Shown here: positions 48,589 to 58,728 of the stretch, piece after piece
Numbering within the stretch: the first letter of the stretch is position 1
Layout: the number at the start of each line of letters is the position of its first letter
Notes under the pieces: model-generated
What the model was told of the DNA's origin: nothing
Databases searched by the model: none
Seen by the model: the letters and a program-made list of their open reading frames with translations, nothing else
Position numbers and translations under genes: made by a program
Assembly: GCA_029550965.1 (NCBI GenBank)
Contig: JAKPGJ010000036.1
Coordinates: forward strand, 1 to 64,000
DNA: 64,000 nucleotides
Direction of reading: 5' to 3'
From: Bacillota bacterium
GTDB taxonomy: Bacteria > Bacillota > Clostridia > Oscillospirales > CAG-382

Positions 48589-49629
48589 ATGCTTAGCAAA
48601 ACACTTGACGCGGCGGTAAAAAACGCAGGATTCACGGTTACGCCCGATTATGCGTACGGAATATACGGCGGATTCCTTACCACCGTTTACGAAACAGGAA
48701 GCAAAAAGACGGCGTTCATCAACTTTTTGCTGGAGGAAGACGCCGACGAGAACAGCGATACTTCCCTGGCAGCGTTTCATATTTCCGAATCCATCAAAAA
48801 TAATCTCGAAAAGTACGCTATCATCGATTATAATCTCGCCGATGACGGACTTACGGTTACGACCGCGGGAAGCGCCGCCGACTTTTTAAAAATGCTGGAT
48901 TTCTGCGTAGAGCTTTTAAACGAGTACAGCGAAAACCTGCTTGTGAAGAACAGCGGTTACTGCTCCTACTGCGGAAAAAAGATCGGCAAACGCTATCCGA
49001 AAAAACTTACGAAAAACAAGAAAAACTATCTGCTCTGCGAGTCCTGCGCGCTCGAAGTGCTGGAGGAGCATCACAATCACAACCAGAATATAAAAGAGAA
49101 AATCCCGTCAAACCAGCTTGTCCTCGGTGTTGCGGGCGCCGTTGCCGGCGGCCTTGTCGGTTCGCTGCTTTACCTGGCTGCGTATAAGTGGCTTTACCCC
49201 GTCGTTAGCGCGTGGGACAGGTTTATTCTCAGCTTTATGTTTTCGCTGCTCGGTTTTGCGACCGCTTCACTTGTCTATCTCGGCTATAAGCTTTTCTGCA
49301 GCAAACCTTCCACGACGGCTTATGTTTCGGTAGCCGTTGTCTCGGCGCTGTTTGCTTTATTCGGTCAGTATCTCGGCATTATAGTTCGAATCCTTGCTGA
49401 CCACGGCAATATCAGCCTATTTTCCGTTTATGACGTCGTCTGGAAAATGCCTTTCAGAAGCACCGCCGTCGGCAAAGCGGTCAATTACAGCTCGGATTTT
49501 TACACCGGCGCGGTTATGTCCCTGCTGCTCGCGGGCGCGGGCGCGGCGATTCTCCTGCTCGGCATGTATGAGAAAAGCAAGGGCGTTAAGGAAAACATTA
49601 AGATAGAAACCATCAAAATAGAAGGTTAA
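48589..49629 (+). CDS. Uncharacterised membrane protein with internal zinc ribbon
   Basis: CSYCGKK...LLCESCALEV four-Cys ribbon followed by about 4-5 TM segments. Confidence 0.65.
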   Translation: MLSKTLDAAVKNAGFTVTPDYAYGIYGGFLTTVYETGSKKTAFINFLLEEDADENSDTSLAAFHISESIKNNLEKYAIIDYNLADDGLTVTTAGSAADFLKMLDFCVELLNEYSENLLVKNSGYCSYCGKKIGKRYPKKLTKNKKNYLLCESCALEVLEEHHNHNQNIKEKIPSNQLVLGVAGAVAGGLVGSLLYLAAYKWLYPVVSAWDRFILSFMFSLLGFATASLVYLGYKLFCSKPSTTAYVSVAVVSALFALFGQYLGIIVRILADHGNISLFSVYDVVWKMPFRSTAVGKAVNYSSDFYTGAVMSLLLAGAGAAILLLGMYEKSKGVKENIKIETIKIEG

Positions 49630-49738
49630 TTCTATATAAGTTTTTTAACTGGGAGGTCTTGACGGACTTCCCTTTTCAGTTAATTTTAAGCGAAGTATTT
49701 ATAATGATTATCAAGATGAACCGAAAGCGGTGTTTTCG

Positions 49739-50410
49739 ATGCGGGTTTTAATTGTCGAGGACGAGGTTCGGCTTGCCGACACGCTCGGCGAGCTTCTGCG
49801 CACGCAGAAGTACAGCTACGACATTGTCTATGACGGCGAAGACGGGCTTGCCTACGCCGAGAGCGGCATATACGACGTCATTATCCTGGATATTATGCTT
49901 CCGAAGATGAACGGATTTGAAGTCGTGCGGAATCTTCGGAAAAAGAAGATAAACACGCCCGTCATCCTGCTGACCGCGCGCGACGAGGTTTCGGATAAAG
50001 TAAAGGGGCTGGACAGCGGCGCCGACGACTATCTGACCAAACCCTTTTCTTCGGAAGAATTGCTCGCCCGAATCCGCGCGCTTACCCGCAGGCAGGGCGA
50101 AGTTGTGCTGGACGAACTGACTTTTTCCGACCTTGTTTTAAATCTGGCGAACTATCAGCTCAGCTGCGGCGGGAAATCGATACACCTCGGATTTAAAGAG
50201 TTTGAGATTATGCGGCTTCTGATGGCGAACCCGGCGGCGGTTCTCTCGAAGGACGAGCTGCTCTCGAAAGTCTGGGGGTATGATTCGGACGCGGAGGACA
50301 ACAATGTCGAGGTATACATATCGTTCCTGCGCAAGAAACTGCAGTTTTTAGGCTCGAAAGTCAATATCGCGACCGTACGCAGATTAGGGTATCATTTGGA
50401 GGAAAATTAA
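49739..50410 (+). CDS. OmpR/PhoB-family response regulator
   Basis: RVLIVEDEVRLADTLGELL, VIILDIMLPKMNGFEVV, winged helix C-terminus. Confidence 0.94.
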   Translation: MRVLIVEDEVRLADTLGELLRTQKYSYDIVYDGEDGLAYAESGIYDVIILDIMLPKMNGFEVVRNLRKKKINTPVILLTARDEVSDKVKGLDSGADDYLTKPFSSEELLARIRALTRRQGEVVLDELTFSDLVLNLANYQLSCGGKSIHLGFKEFEIMRLLMANPAAVLSKDELLSKVWGYDSDAEDNNVEVYISFLRKKLQFLGSKVNIATVRRLGYHLEEN

Positions 50411-51712
50411 TTGATTCGCAAACTGAAAGCAAAGTTCATACTGACGAATATGTTTTTGATTTCCATCGTTCTGGCGGCGACCTTTGCTTTTATGTTTTAT
50501 TCGACGGCCGAGAACCTGGAAAACGAGAGCATTTCGGTTATGAAGAATATTACTGCAAACGGCGGTACGATTCAGAGCAAAAGTTTCGCGTTTTCCCCGT
50601 ACAGTGTGAGCGGCGACCAGTACTCTTATCTCCAGCCCTTTGTGATTGATGTGTATTATATCAGGTTTTCCGTTTACTATAACTACAACGGCATCGATAT
50701 TAATACCGGCTATTTTACCGAAGACGAACGTAATAGCATCATCGCCCTTGCGCAGAACGTGTTAAGCAAAACGAATGAAAACCCGGGCGTTTTGGACGAG
50801 TATAACCTGCGGTTCTATGCTTCGGACATTTACACGCCGGATTTTTTCGGGAACATCATGCCCGGAAAGCGCATTGTTTTTCTGAATAAGAACTACGAGG
50901 ACAATACCTTGCGCCAGCTGGTCGTGAACTTCGCGCTGGTCGGAAGCGGCGCTTTGGCTGCGTTTTTTGTCATCAGCGTCATCCTCGCGCGGCTTGCGGT
51001 AGCGCCCGTCGAGCAATCGCTGCGCCAGCAGCAGCAGCTGGTTGCGGACGCGTCGCATGAATTAAAAACGCCGATAACGGTGATTTCCGCCAACGCCGAC
51101 ATACTGCTCGCGAATAAAAATTCCACCATAGCGGAACAGGCAAAATGGATCGAATATATCAAAACCGAATCCGCCCGCATGACCGCTTTGATCAACAATA
51201 TGCTTTTTCTCGCGAAGACGGACGAAACCAAAAAGGCGGAAACGCAGACGCTGATGAATTTAAGCGATACTGTCAACGGCTGTATTCTTCCGTTTGAAAG
51301 CATCTGCTATGAAAAACATAAAACCCTTGAGTCCATGATCATGCCGAACGTGTATATCAAGGGCAGCGAAAACTCCATCAAGCAGTTAATCGTCATCCTC
51401 GTGGACAACGCGTTCAAGTATTCGGACGAAAACGGCAAAATTAAAGTCAGCGTCACCGAGGAGCAGGATAAAGCGGTGCTGACGGTCTGGAACACTGGCG
51501 CGCCCATTCCTTCCGACCAGCTTCCGCATATCTTCGAGCGCTTTTACCGGGTGGATAAATCGCGGTCGCGCAAAGAGGGCGGCTACGGCTTGGGACTCTC
51601 GATTGCGAAAAGCATTATTGAATCGCATAACGCGAAAATAACCGTTCACAGCACCGCCGAAAGCGGAACGACTTTCCGCTGCGTTTTTAAAAAAGCAAAA
51701 TTTAAGCTCTAA
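50411..51712 (+). CDS. Sensor histidine kinase
   Basis: 2 TM, DASHELKTPITVISANADIL, YGLGLSIAKSIIESH. Confidence 0.94.
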   Translation: MIRKLKAKFILTNMFLISIVLAATFAFMFYSTAENLENESISVMKNITANGGTIQSKSFAFSPYSVSGDQYSYLQPFVIDVYYIRFSVYYNYNGIDINTGYFTEDERNSIIALAQNVLSKTNENPGVLDEYNLRFYASDIYTPDFFGNIMPGKRIVFLNKNYEDNTLRQLVVNFALVGSGALAAFFVISVILARLAVAPVEQSLRQQQQLVADASHELKTPITVISANADILLANKNSTIAEQAKWIEYIKTESARMTALINNMLFLAKTDETKKAETQTLMNLSDTVNGCILPFESICYEKHKTLESMIMPNVYIKGSENSIKQLIVILVDNAFKYSDENGKIKVSVTEEQDKAVLTVWNTGAPIPSDQLPHIFERFYRVDKSRSRKEGGYGLGLSIAKSIIESHNAKITVHSTAESGTTFRCVFKKAKFKL

Positions 51713-51820
51713 AAACAAAGCGCGAAGAATAAAGCATTCCGTTTTTTATAAAAAAATATTGATTTTATTGCGGATGAATGGTATTCTGTAAAACAATTAC
51801 GCGAAAGGATTTATATTTTT

Positions 51821-52525
51821 ATGATTCGTTTGGAAACAGTATCGGAAAAGACGTTTTCTTCGGTCGCGCGATTGAAAGTCAGCCCGGAGCAGGAGCAGTT
51901 CGTGTCGTCCAATTTAGTGTCGTTGGCGCAGGCATGGCTGTATTATGATTTTGCGAAACCGTTCGCCATTATGGACGATGACACGGTCGTCGGTTTTATG
52001 ATGCTCGACTGGAATGAAGACGAACGGACGGTAGGCGTCTGGAGAATGATGATCGGACAGGACTTCCAGGGCAGAGGATACGGCCGCGCGGCGATGGAAG
52101 AAGCGATCAGAATGATCCGCGAAGCCGAGAAGTTCGATATGATATACTTAAGCTATGTCCCGGAAAACACTGCTGCGCAGAAGCTGTACGCTTCGTGCGG
52201 GTTCTGTGAAACCGGCGAAAAGATTGATGACGAAATTGTCATGAAGCTTTTCTTGACAGACCAGCCGAAAGTCGGGTATGCGCTGGTAAAAGAGTACAAT
52301 ATCGAAGAAATTATGGAATGGACGGACAAAGAAAAAGCGAAAGGCAAAACGCTTCCGCCGATTCTCTCTTCAGCAGAGCTTCTGCAAACCGCCGTAAAAA
52401 ACAAGCAGGTAAAAATGTTTCTTATCATGGGAGAAGTGATCGGACTCTGCATAGACGACGAGATCGTATTGTCGGACGAATACGCCGAGTATTTAGAACA
52501 GGCAAAAGAAAAGGTCAACGCATAA
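51821..52525 (+). CDS. GNAT-family N-acetyltransferase (SSAT/PaiA/BltD-like N-terminal domain)
   Basis: VWRMMIGQDFQGRGYGRAAMEEAI, YLSYVPENTAAQKLYASCGF. Confidence 0.85.
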   Translation: MIRLETVSEKTFSSVARLKVSPEQEQFVSSNLVSLAQAWLYYDFAKPFAIMDDDTVVGFMMLDWNEDERTVGVWRMMIGQDFQGRGYGRAAMEEAIRMIREAEKFDMIYLSYVPENTAAQKLYASCGFCETGEKIDDEIVMKLFLTDQPKVGYALVKEYNIEEIMEWTDKEKAKGKTLPPILSSAELLQTAVKNKQVKMFLIMGEVIGLCIDDEIVLSDEYAEYLEQAKEKVNA

Positions 52526-52650
52526 AAAACGGCCCGTTCGCGGCAAAACCGTGCGCCGGTCTCTTTTTTGCTGATATGATGCGCCCGATCGCATAACGGC
52601 CCGTTCGCAGACAAAAGCGATCTTCTCGTCGCTTGCGACGTCTTAAGAAA

Positions 52651-52683
52651 AACCGGAATGATTTTTCATTCCGGTTGTTTTTT
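52651..52683. terminator. Terminator between GNAT and sigG genes
   Basis: AACCGGAATGA-TTTT-TCATTCCGGTT + GTTTTTT. Confidence 0.8.
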
Positions 52684-53452
52684 ACATCTGCTTTTTTATT
52701 TTTTCGAGCGCGTGCTTCTCAAGCCGGCTGACCTGCGCCTGGGAAATGCCGATTTCTTCGGAAACTTCGGTCTGCGTTTTGCCGCTGTAAAAACGCAGAA
52801 GCAGGATTCTCCGCTCGCGCTCGCCTAACTTTTTAATCGCTTCGCTGATGGCGATGTTGTTCAGCCAGGTTTCGTCCGTGCAGGTCGTATCGCTGATTTG
52901 GTCCAGCACGTAAATCGAGTCGCCGCTGTCGGAATAAACCGGGTCGTATAAAGATACCGGATCCACAATCGCGTCCAGCGCGTTGGTGACGTTCTGCGGC
53001 GTCTCCCCGATCTCGTTCGCGATCTCTTCAACCGTAGGCTCCCTGGACAGGCTGACCGAGAGTTTTTCTTTAGCCTGCAGTGCTTTATACGCGAGGTCGC
53101 GCAGAGAACGGGACACCCGGACCATATTGTTGTCGCGTAAGTACCGTCTTACCTCGCCCAGAATCATAGGCACAGCATAAGTTGAAAACTTTACGTCCAA
53201 ATTCATATCAAAATTGTCAACAGCCTTGATCAGACCGATGCAGCCGACCTGAAACAAATCGTCCGGGTTCTCGCCGCGGTTCTGAAAAGACTGTATGACG
53301 CTTAATACCAGCCGTAAATTACCGTTGATCAAATCTTCTCTTGCCTGCTTGTCCCCCGCTTTCGCTTTCTTTAAAAGCTCTAATTTTTCCTCGTTCGAAA
53401 GAACCTTTAATTTTGCGGTATTGACACCGCATATCTCTACCTTGTTATACAT
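52682..53452 (-). CDS. sigG: Sporulation RNA polymerase sigma-G factor
   Basis: NKVEICGVNTAKLKVLSNEEK N-terminus, FQVGCIGLIKAVDNFDMNLDVKFSTYAVPMILGEVRRYLRD, region 4 GKTQTEVSEEIGISQAQVSRLEK. Confidence 0.95.
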   Translation of the reverse strand: MYNKVEICGVNTAKLKVLSNEEKLELLKKAKAGDKQAREDLINGNLRLVLSVIQSFQNRGENPDDLFQVGCIGLIKAVDNFDMNLDVKFSTYAVPMILGEVRRYLRDNNMVRVSRSLRDLAYKALQAKEKLSVSLSREPTVEEIANEIGETPQNVTNALDAIVDPVSLYDPVYSDSGDSIYVLDQISDTTCTDETWLNNIAISEAIKKLGERERRILLLRFYSGKTQTEVSEEIGISQAQVSRLEKHALEKIKKQM

Positions 53453-53604
53453 AAAATCCTCCGAAGTTGGTTTACATAATAAGTTTTCCCAATTCTCGGA
53501 GAATGAATACTTGACAATTTTATTGATTTTTTAAAAGATTGATATATAATAATATCAAGGTCTTACAGAAAATTTAACTCTTTTAAAGAAAGAAGAAATG
53601 TCTG

Positions 53605-53832
53605 GTGATTCAATATATTGTTGACCGTATTGAGAAGAATTATGCGGTCTGTTATGACGAGAAGAATCAATATACGGAGATTCCTTTAGAGAAGTTCGGC
53701 TTTCCGGTGCGGGAAAGCATGGTCATTCTCTACGACGAGCAGAAAGACAGCTATGCTTTTGACAAAGAAACGACCGAAAGAATGCTCGAGGAAAACAGAA
53801 AAAAGCTGAGAAGTCTTTTTGACAGAAAATAA
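53605..53832 (+). CDS. DUF3006-like small protein
   Basis: YIVDRIEKNYAVCYDEKNQYTEIPLEKF matches DUF3006 pattern. Confidence 0.7.
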   Translation: MIQYIVDRIEKNYAVCYDEKNQYTEIPLEKFGFPVRESMVILYDEQKDSYAFDKETTERMLEENRKKLRSLFDRK

Positions 53833-53951
53833 ATAGGCAGCCGGAGGAAGTTCTCCCGACCGGTAAGAGAAATATTTCCCGGGAAATATTCATAGAGCGG
53901 ATAAGAATGAAAAAAGCTTTTGTCCTCATATAATGCAACGGATGTGGTTGT

Positions 53952-54566
53952 ATGAGGAAAAAGCTTTTCTTTTTTTTGATTATATTTTTTGTTTTGCTCG
54001 GAATAGCGGGATATTTTTTTATAAACGGCTTTAACAGAGCGGCGGACTCGTACGCCAGGAGCGAAGCCAAAATGCTGCTGATTTACCGCATCAACAATGA
54101 TATTCATAAAAAAATAAGCGAAAGCGGAATGAAGTATTCCGATTTCGCTACGATTCGAACCGATGATTCGGGCAGAATAACCTCGATTCAGGTTGATTCC
54201 GTAAAGCTGAACCTGACGGCGTCCGAATTCTCCGTTCTGATTGTAAAAAGCATCAAGAGCATCCAAACCGGCGAATTCTATATCCCGCTTGGAAACGCGT
54301 TCGGAAGCAGGCTTTTTTCCGGCCGCGGACCGAAAATCAACGTAAAAATCATTCCGATCGGCACCATATCCAGCGATATTAAAAGCGAATTTCGGTCGGC
54401 GGGCATCAATCAGAGCCTGCACAGACTTATTATCGAGTTTAAGGTTTGCGTCTCGATTATGTCCCCGTTTTCCAACTCGACCAGCGAATTTACCGTTCCG
54501 TTATGTATTGCGGAAACGATTATTGTGGGCGAGGTTCCGAGGGTGATTTGGGGAACCGGACTCTAA
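53952..54566 (+). CDS. yunB: Sporulation protein YunB
   Basis: N-terminal TM, IPLGNAFGSRLFSGRGPKINVKIIPIG, PLCIAETIIVGEVP. Confidence 0.88.
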   Translation: MRKKLFFFLIIFFVLLGIAGYFFINGFNRAADSYARSEAKMLLIYRINNDIHKKISESGMKYSDFATIRTDDSGRITSIQVDSVKLNLTASEFSVLIVKSIKSIQTGEFYIPLGNAFGSRLFSGRGPKINVKIIPIGTISSDIKSEFRSAGINQSLHRLIIEFKVCVSIMSPFSNSTSEFTVPLCIAETIIVGEVPRVIWGTGL

Positions 54567-55310
54567 CTTTTTCGCGACCTCAAACGAAATAATCGAAACC
54601 GCGCTGGAAGCGGAGAGCGCAAAATGGCACTCGCGCGGGTATTTCAGCTTCACGACCAAATCGGACATATCGATAATCGAAGCGGATATTCCCCTTTTCT
54701 CTCCGCCGAAAACAAGGCATATCGGGCGCTTCAGGCGCACTTTATACAGGTTCCTGGCTTTATCGTTCTTATCGGTGGATACGAGCATAAAGCCTTTTTC
54801 TTTTGCCAGCCTGCAGGCGCCCGCAAGGTCGTCCGTCGCCGCGATTTTTAAAAGTTCGGACGCGCCCGCGGACGACCGGACGACGATTTCGTCGGACGAT
54901 AAGAAGTTGCGCTGCGGCAGGATAACGCCGTCGACGCCCGCCGCGTACAGCGTCCGCAGGGCAAAGCCGAAATTGTAAGGGTCCTCAATACCGTCCAGCA
55001 CCACGATATACGCGTTCTGCTGGTCCAAAACCTCGTTTAAATCCGAGTATATTCTCTCCCCCGCATAACACGCGATTCCGCCGGCGCTGGTGTTGCCGCA
55101 TATCGCAAGGAAGGCATCCCTGCTTACAAACTCAATCGGGATGCCGCTTTTTTTCAAGGCTTTGTACTGCCTTTTTTCGGTTGCGTGGAAACTGGACTTT
55201 TGGATATTCTCATACCGTTCTTCGTCCAGTATGATTTTATAAACTTCCCTGCTTTTTGCTTCGATGGCGGTTCTGACCGAAATATAGCCGCTTAAAACTC
55301 GTTCGTTCAT
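54501..55310 (-). CDS. SpoU/TrmH-family RNA 2'-O-methyltransferase
   Basis: VLDGIEDPYNFGFALRTLYAAGVDGVILP, ICLVFGGEKRGIS. Confidence 0.9.
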   Translation of the reverse strand: MNERVLSGYISVRTAIEAKSREVYKIILDEERYENIQKSSFHATEKRQYKALKKSGIPIEFVSRDAFLAICGNTSAGGIACYAGERIYSDLNEVLDQQNAYIVVLDGIEDPYNFGFALRTLYAAGVDGVILPQRNFLSSDEIVVRSSAGASELLKIAATDDLAGACRLAKEKGFMLVSTDKNDKARNLYKVRLKRPICLVFGGEKRGISASIIDMSDLVVKLKYPRECHFALSASSAVSIISFEVAKKLESGSPNHPRNLAHNNRFRNT

Positions 55311-56623
55311 TGGGTTACACCGGTCAACTGCGAAAGAACCGTCGTATACTGCTTTCTGTTGGCGTTGGTTACATAATTCATAAACAGAACGTCGTTGATT
55401 CCGAGTTCTTTTGCGAGGTCCGCGATGACGCCCGAGTAATAGTTCGGGTTGACATAATGAATCTCGCTGTAATGGGTCAGCAAATACGGAACAAACGCCG
55501 CGGCGCTCGTGTCGGAGATAATCAGCAGCTTGCCTTTGTCCTCGGCGCCTGTGACGATTTTGTAATACTCCGCTTCGATGCCTAAAAATACGTTATAGCC
55601 GTTCGCGGTCGAGGAGACCTGGTTTCCGACGACTTTATAACCGGTATAGGTCGCGCCCCGCAAGTAGGCGGTGAGCTTGCATTTGTTGTCCTTGTCCGTC
55701 AAATAGTATTCGATGGTGTCCGGCGTTTTAGCCAGCGACTCTTCTCTGGACGCGGTATAGAACCTGCCGAGGAAGCCCTCGTAGCGTTCTCTTTCAAAAT
55801 CCGTCAACAGGACGGGCTGGATACCGGCGGCGTCGGCAAACTCTCTGTACGCATAGTAAGCCGCGAGCGGCGTCCAGTTAATGTCCGTGCGGAAGTACAG
55901 ATACTCGCTCTTATGCGCGTTTATGGTGTCATAGATGTTGATGGCGGTAATGCCGCTGTCGAGCAGTTCGTTGATCGCGTTGATGCTCTTTTTCTGAGAA
56001 GAATTGTAGAAGTTATCCGCAACGTAAATCTCTCTCGGAATTTCTACAAACTCTACGTTTGTCGGGACAACGATACAGTACGCTTTGATGTTTTCGGGAA
56101 GCGTTTTGTACAACGCGTTGATGGTATCGGCATATCTTTGCTGCGTGGCAAGCGTATCGTTAAACTGCTCAAGCCCGATATTGCCGTAAACATAGGTGTA
56201 GCCGAGATTGTTGATGACCCATTTGTGGACCAGCTCGCCCGTTTCGGAAGTCGTGCCGGAGCTGTTTCCCGAATTGTTGCCGGGCTGGCTTGAACTCTCG
56301 GACGTTTGCGAGCTGTCTGCTATAGAGGATGTTTCACTGGTTGCCGCAGAACTGGTAGAACTGGTGTCCGTATGACCGCCCGATTCCGTATTGCCGATGC
56401 CGGAAACCGTGTTGTTTGCAGGGTTGTCGATATTGCCCGGTACCGTCTTCCTTTCGGGAAGGAACAGAATAACGGCGAGCACCAGCAAAGCGACTACAAA
56501 CACGACGATGAGCGTAATCAGCACCGCTTTTCGCTCGTCTGCTTTTTTTTCCTGTATTATCCTGCTATGTTCCTCATCCATGATAAAACCTTCCTCCAAC
56601 TTTAGTAATTTATTCCGCCGCAT
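55307..56623 (-). CDS. DHHW/AlgX-like (SGNH-related) membrane-anchored protein with degenerate motif
   Basis: N-terminal TM, Ser/Thr-rich linker, LYFRTDINWTPLAAYYAYREF. Confidence 0.75.
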   Translation of the reverse strand: MRRNKLLKLEEGFIMDEEHSRIIQEKKADERKAVLITLIVVFVVALLVLAVILFLPERKTVPGNIDNPANNTVSGIGNTESGGHTDTSSTSSAATSETSSIADSSQTSESSSQPGNNSGNSSGTTSETGELVHKWVINNLGYTYVYGNIGLEQFNDTLATQQRYADTINALYKTLPENIKAYCIVVPTNVEFVEIPREIYVADNFYNSSQKKSINAINELLDSGITAINIYDTINAHKSEYLYFRTDINWTPLAAYYAYREFADAAGIQPVLLTDFERERYEGFLGRFYTASREESLAKTPDTIEYYLTDKDNKCKLTAYLRGATYTGYKVVGNQVSSTANGYNVFLGIEAEYYKIVTGAEDKGKLLIISDTSAAAFVPYLLTHYSEIHYVNPNYYSGVIADLAKELGINDVLFMNYVTNANRKQYTTVLSQLTGVTQ

Positions 56624-56711
56624 GTTGGATGGCGTCTATGTTCATTATAGCCTAAAAAAACCGATTTAACACAATAGTTCAACAATTTTGCAACAACAAT
56701 AATCAGAAAAA

Positions 56712-56731
56712 GGGGCAACAAACGTTGCCCC
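56712..56731 (-). terminator. Terminator after ftsH
   Basis: GGGGCAAC-GTTT-GTTGCCCC + TTTTTC on minus strand. Confidence 0.8.
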
Positions 56732-56742
56732 GTTTATAAATG

Positions 56743-58728
56743 CTACATTAACCCGTCAGAGTTTTCGGTGTGATTGGGGTTATTCATTTCTTCGCTTTTC
56801 CGTTTATTCTCCTCGATAATCTGCTCGTTGCGTTTACGGTTCGCTTCGATGCTCTCGTTCACCTTGCGCTCTCTTACCGCGTCAAGCATTTCCGGCGTTA
56901 CGCCCTCTGTAAAGCAAAGCTCGAATTGCTCTGAATCCATAACCTCGTGCTTTACAAGATAATCGGCGATGAAGTGGAGGACATGCATGTTATCCTTGAG
57001 TATCTTCTCCGCCATGTTGTACGCCTTTGTAATAATGGCGTGAATCTCTTTGTCGATTTCAGCTGCCACGTTCTCGGAATAATTGCGCGTCGTGGCGTAA
57101 TCTTTGCCTAAGAAGATCTCGTCATGTCCGGTGCCGTAAACGATCGGTCCGAGCTTCTCGCTCATGCCGTATTGCGTAACCATTTTGCGCGCGATTTCGG
57201 TAGCTCTTGAAATATCGTTCGCGGCGCCGCCGGAGATATCGTTGAGCACCAGTTTTTCCGCAGCTCTGCCGCCCAGCAGCGTGGCGATTGTTTCCAAAAG
57301 CTCCTGCTTATAAACGTTGGTCTTGTCAACCTGCGGCAAAGATAAAGTATAGCCCAGCGCTCGGCCGCTCGGGATAATCGAAATCTGATGGACAGGGTTC
57401 TGCGTCGGGAGGAATCTGGTCACGATCGCGTGGCCGGCTTCGTGATATGCGGTCTTGCGCTTGTCTTCTTCCTTAATTACAAGCGATTTCTTCTGCGGTC
57501 CGACCAGAACCTTGATAATCGACTCCTCGATTTCGCGCATGCCGATTAAGTTCTTGCCTCTGCGCGCAGCGAGCAGCGCCGCTTCGTTCAGCAGGTTCGA
57601 AAGATCCGCGCCGGTAAAGCCCGCGGTGCTCTTGGCGATGGTCTCGAGGTTTACGTCGTCCTCAAGGGGTTTGTTGCGCGCGTGAACCTTCAATATTTCG
57701 GTACGGCCCTTAATATCCGGGTAATTTACCGTAATCTGTCTGTCAAATCTGCCCGGTCTTAAGAGCGCCGGGTCAAGAATGTCAGGCCGGTTGGTAGCCG
57801 CAATGACGATAACGCCGTCGTTTGCACCGAAACCGTCCATCTCGACAAGCAGCTGGTTCAATGTCTGCTCGCGCTCGTCGTGACCGCCGCCCCAGCCGGC
57901 GCCTCTGTGTCTGCCGACTGCGTCGATTTCGTCTATGAATATAATGCAGGGCGCCGTTTTCTTCGCGGTTTCAAACAAATCTCTGACTCTGGACGCGCCG
58001 ACGCCGACGTACATCTCGACGAAGTCCGAACCGGAAATCGAGTAGAACGGAACGCCGCTTTCGCCGGCGACCGCTTTCGCAAGCAGCGTCTTGCCGGTTC
58101 CCGGCGCGCCGACCAGCAGAACGCCCTTCGGAATCCGCGCGCCCAGATTTGCAAACTTGCCGGGGTTTTTCAGGAACTCAACGATTTCCTGAAGCTCCTG
58201 TTTTTCCTCGTCGGCGCCCGCGACGTCGGAGAAGTAAACCTTGTTCTTTTCTTCCGAGCCCAGTCTGGTTCTCGCCTTGCTGAAGGAGTTCATCCTGCCG
58301 CCGAGGCCGCCGATTCCGCCGCCGGTGCCGGTGCCTTTGGTGGCTCTCGAAATGAACATCCACCAGACGAACACCATAATGGCGATAACGATTAAATAAG
58401 GCAGAAAGTTGACCCACCATGGGAGGTCCGTAGGCGCGATAAAGTCGTACTCGGCTACGTTCTTCTCATATATTTCGTGTAAATCCTCATAAAACAACTG
58501 TAAGCTCGCTAACTTATAGGAAACCTTGGTGCCGTCTTTTTTAACGATCTTCAGCTCATAGTCGGGTTCGACTTTGAAGGACTGCACTTGATCGTTCTTG
58601 AACATTGCCACAATGTCGCTGTACTGCAGTTCCTTCTGAGCTGGCTGATTCATTACATAGCTTCCTATAAAAATGATCGCGAGCACAAACAATATATAAA
58701 ACATTAAAACTCTTCCGTTATTCTTCAT
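56743..58728 (-). CDS. ftsH: ATP-dependent zinc metalloprotease FtsH
   Basis: [33 protein letters not shown]. Confidence 0.97.
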   Translation of the reverse strand: MKNNGRVLMFYILFVLAIIFIGSYVMNQPAQKELQYSDIVAMFKNDQVQSFKVEPDYELKIVKKDGTKVSYKLASLQLFYEDLHEIYEKNVAEYDFIAPTDLPWWVNFLPYLIVIAIMVFVWWMFISRATKGTGTGGGIGGLGGRMNSFSKARTRLGSEEKNKVYFSDVAGADEEKQELQEIVEFLKNPGKFANLGARIPKGVLLVGAPGTGKTLLAKAVAGESGVPFYSISGSDFVEMYVGVGASRVRDLFETAKKTAPCIIFIDEIDAVGRHRGAGWGGGHDEREQTLNQLLVEMDGFGANDGVIVIAATNRPDILDPALLRPGRFDRQITVNYPDIKGRTEILKVHARNKPLEDDVNLETIAKSTAGFTGADLSNLLNEAALLAARRGKNLIGMREIEESIIKVLVGPQKKSLVIKEEDKRKTAYHEAGHAIVTRFLPTQNPVHQISIIPSGRALGYTLSLPQVDKTNVYKQELLETIATLLGGRAAEKLVLNDISGGAANDISRATEIARKMVTQYGMSEKLGPIVYGTGHDEIFLGKDYATTRNYSENVAAEIDKEIHAIITKAYNMAEKILKDNMHVLHFIADYLVKHEVMDSEQFELCFTEGVTPEMLDAVRERKVNESIEANRKRNEQIIEENKRKSEEMNNPNHTENSDGLM

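Noticed and set aside
53453-53560. Sigma-F/G promoter upstream of sigG
   Set aside because: Only weak partial matches to the -35/-10 consensus with wrong spacing; not enough support.
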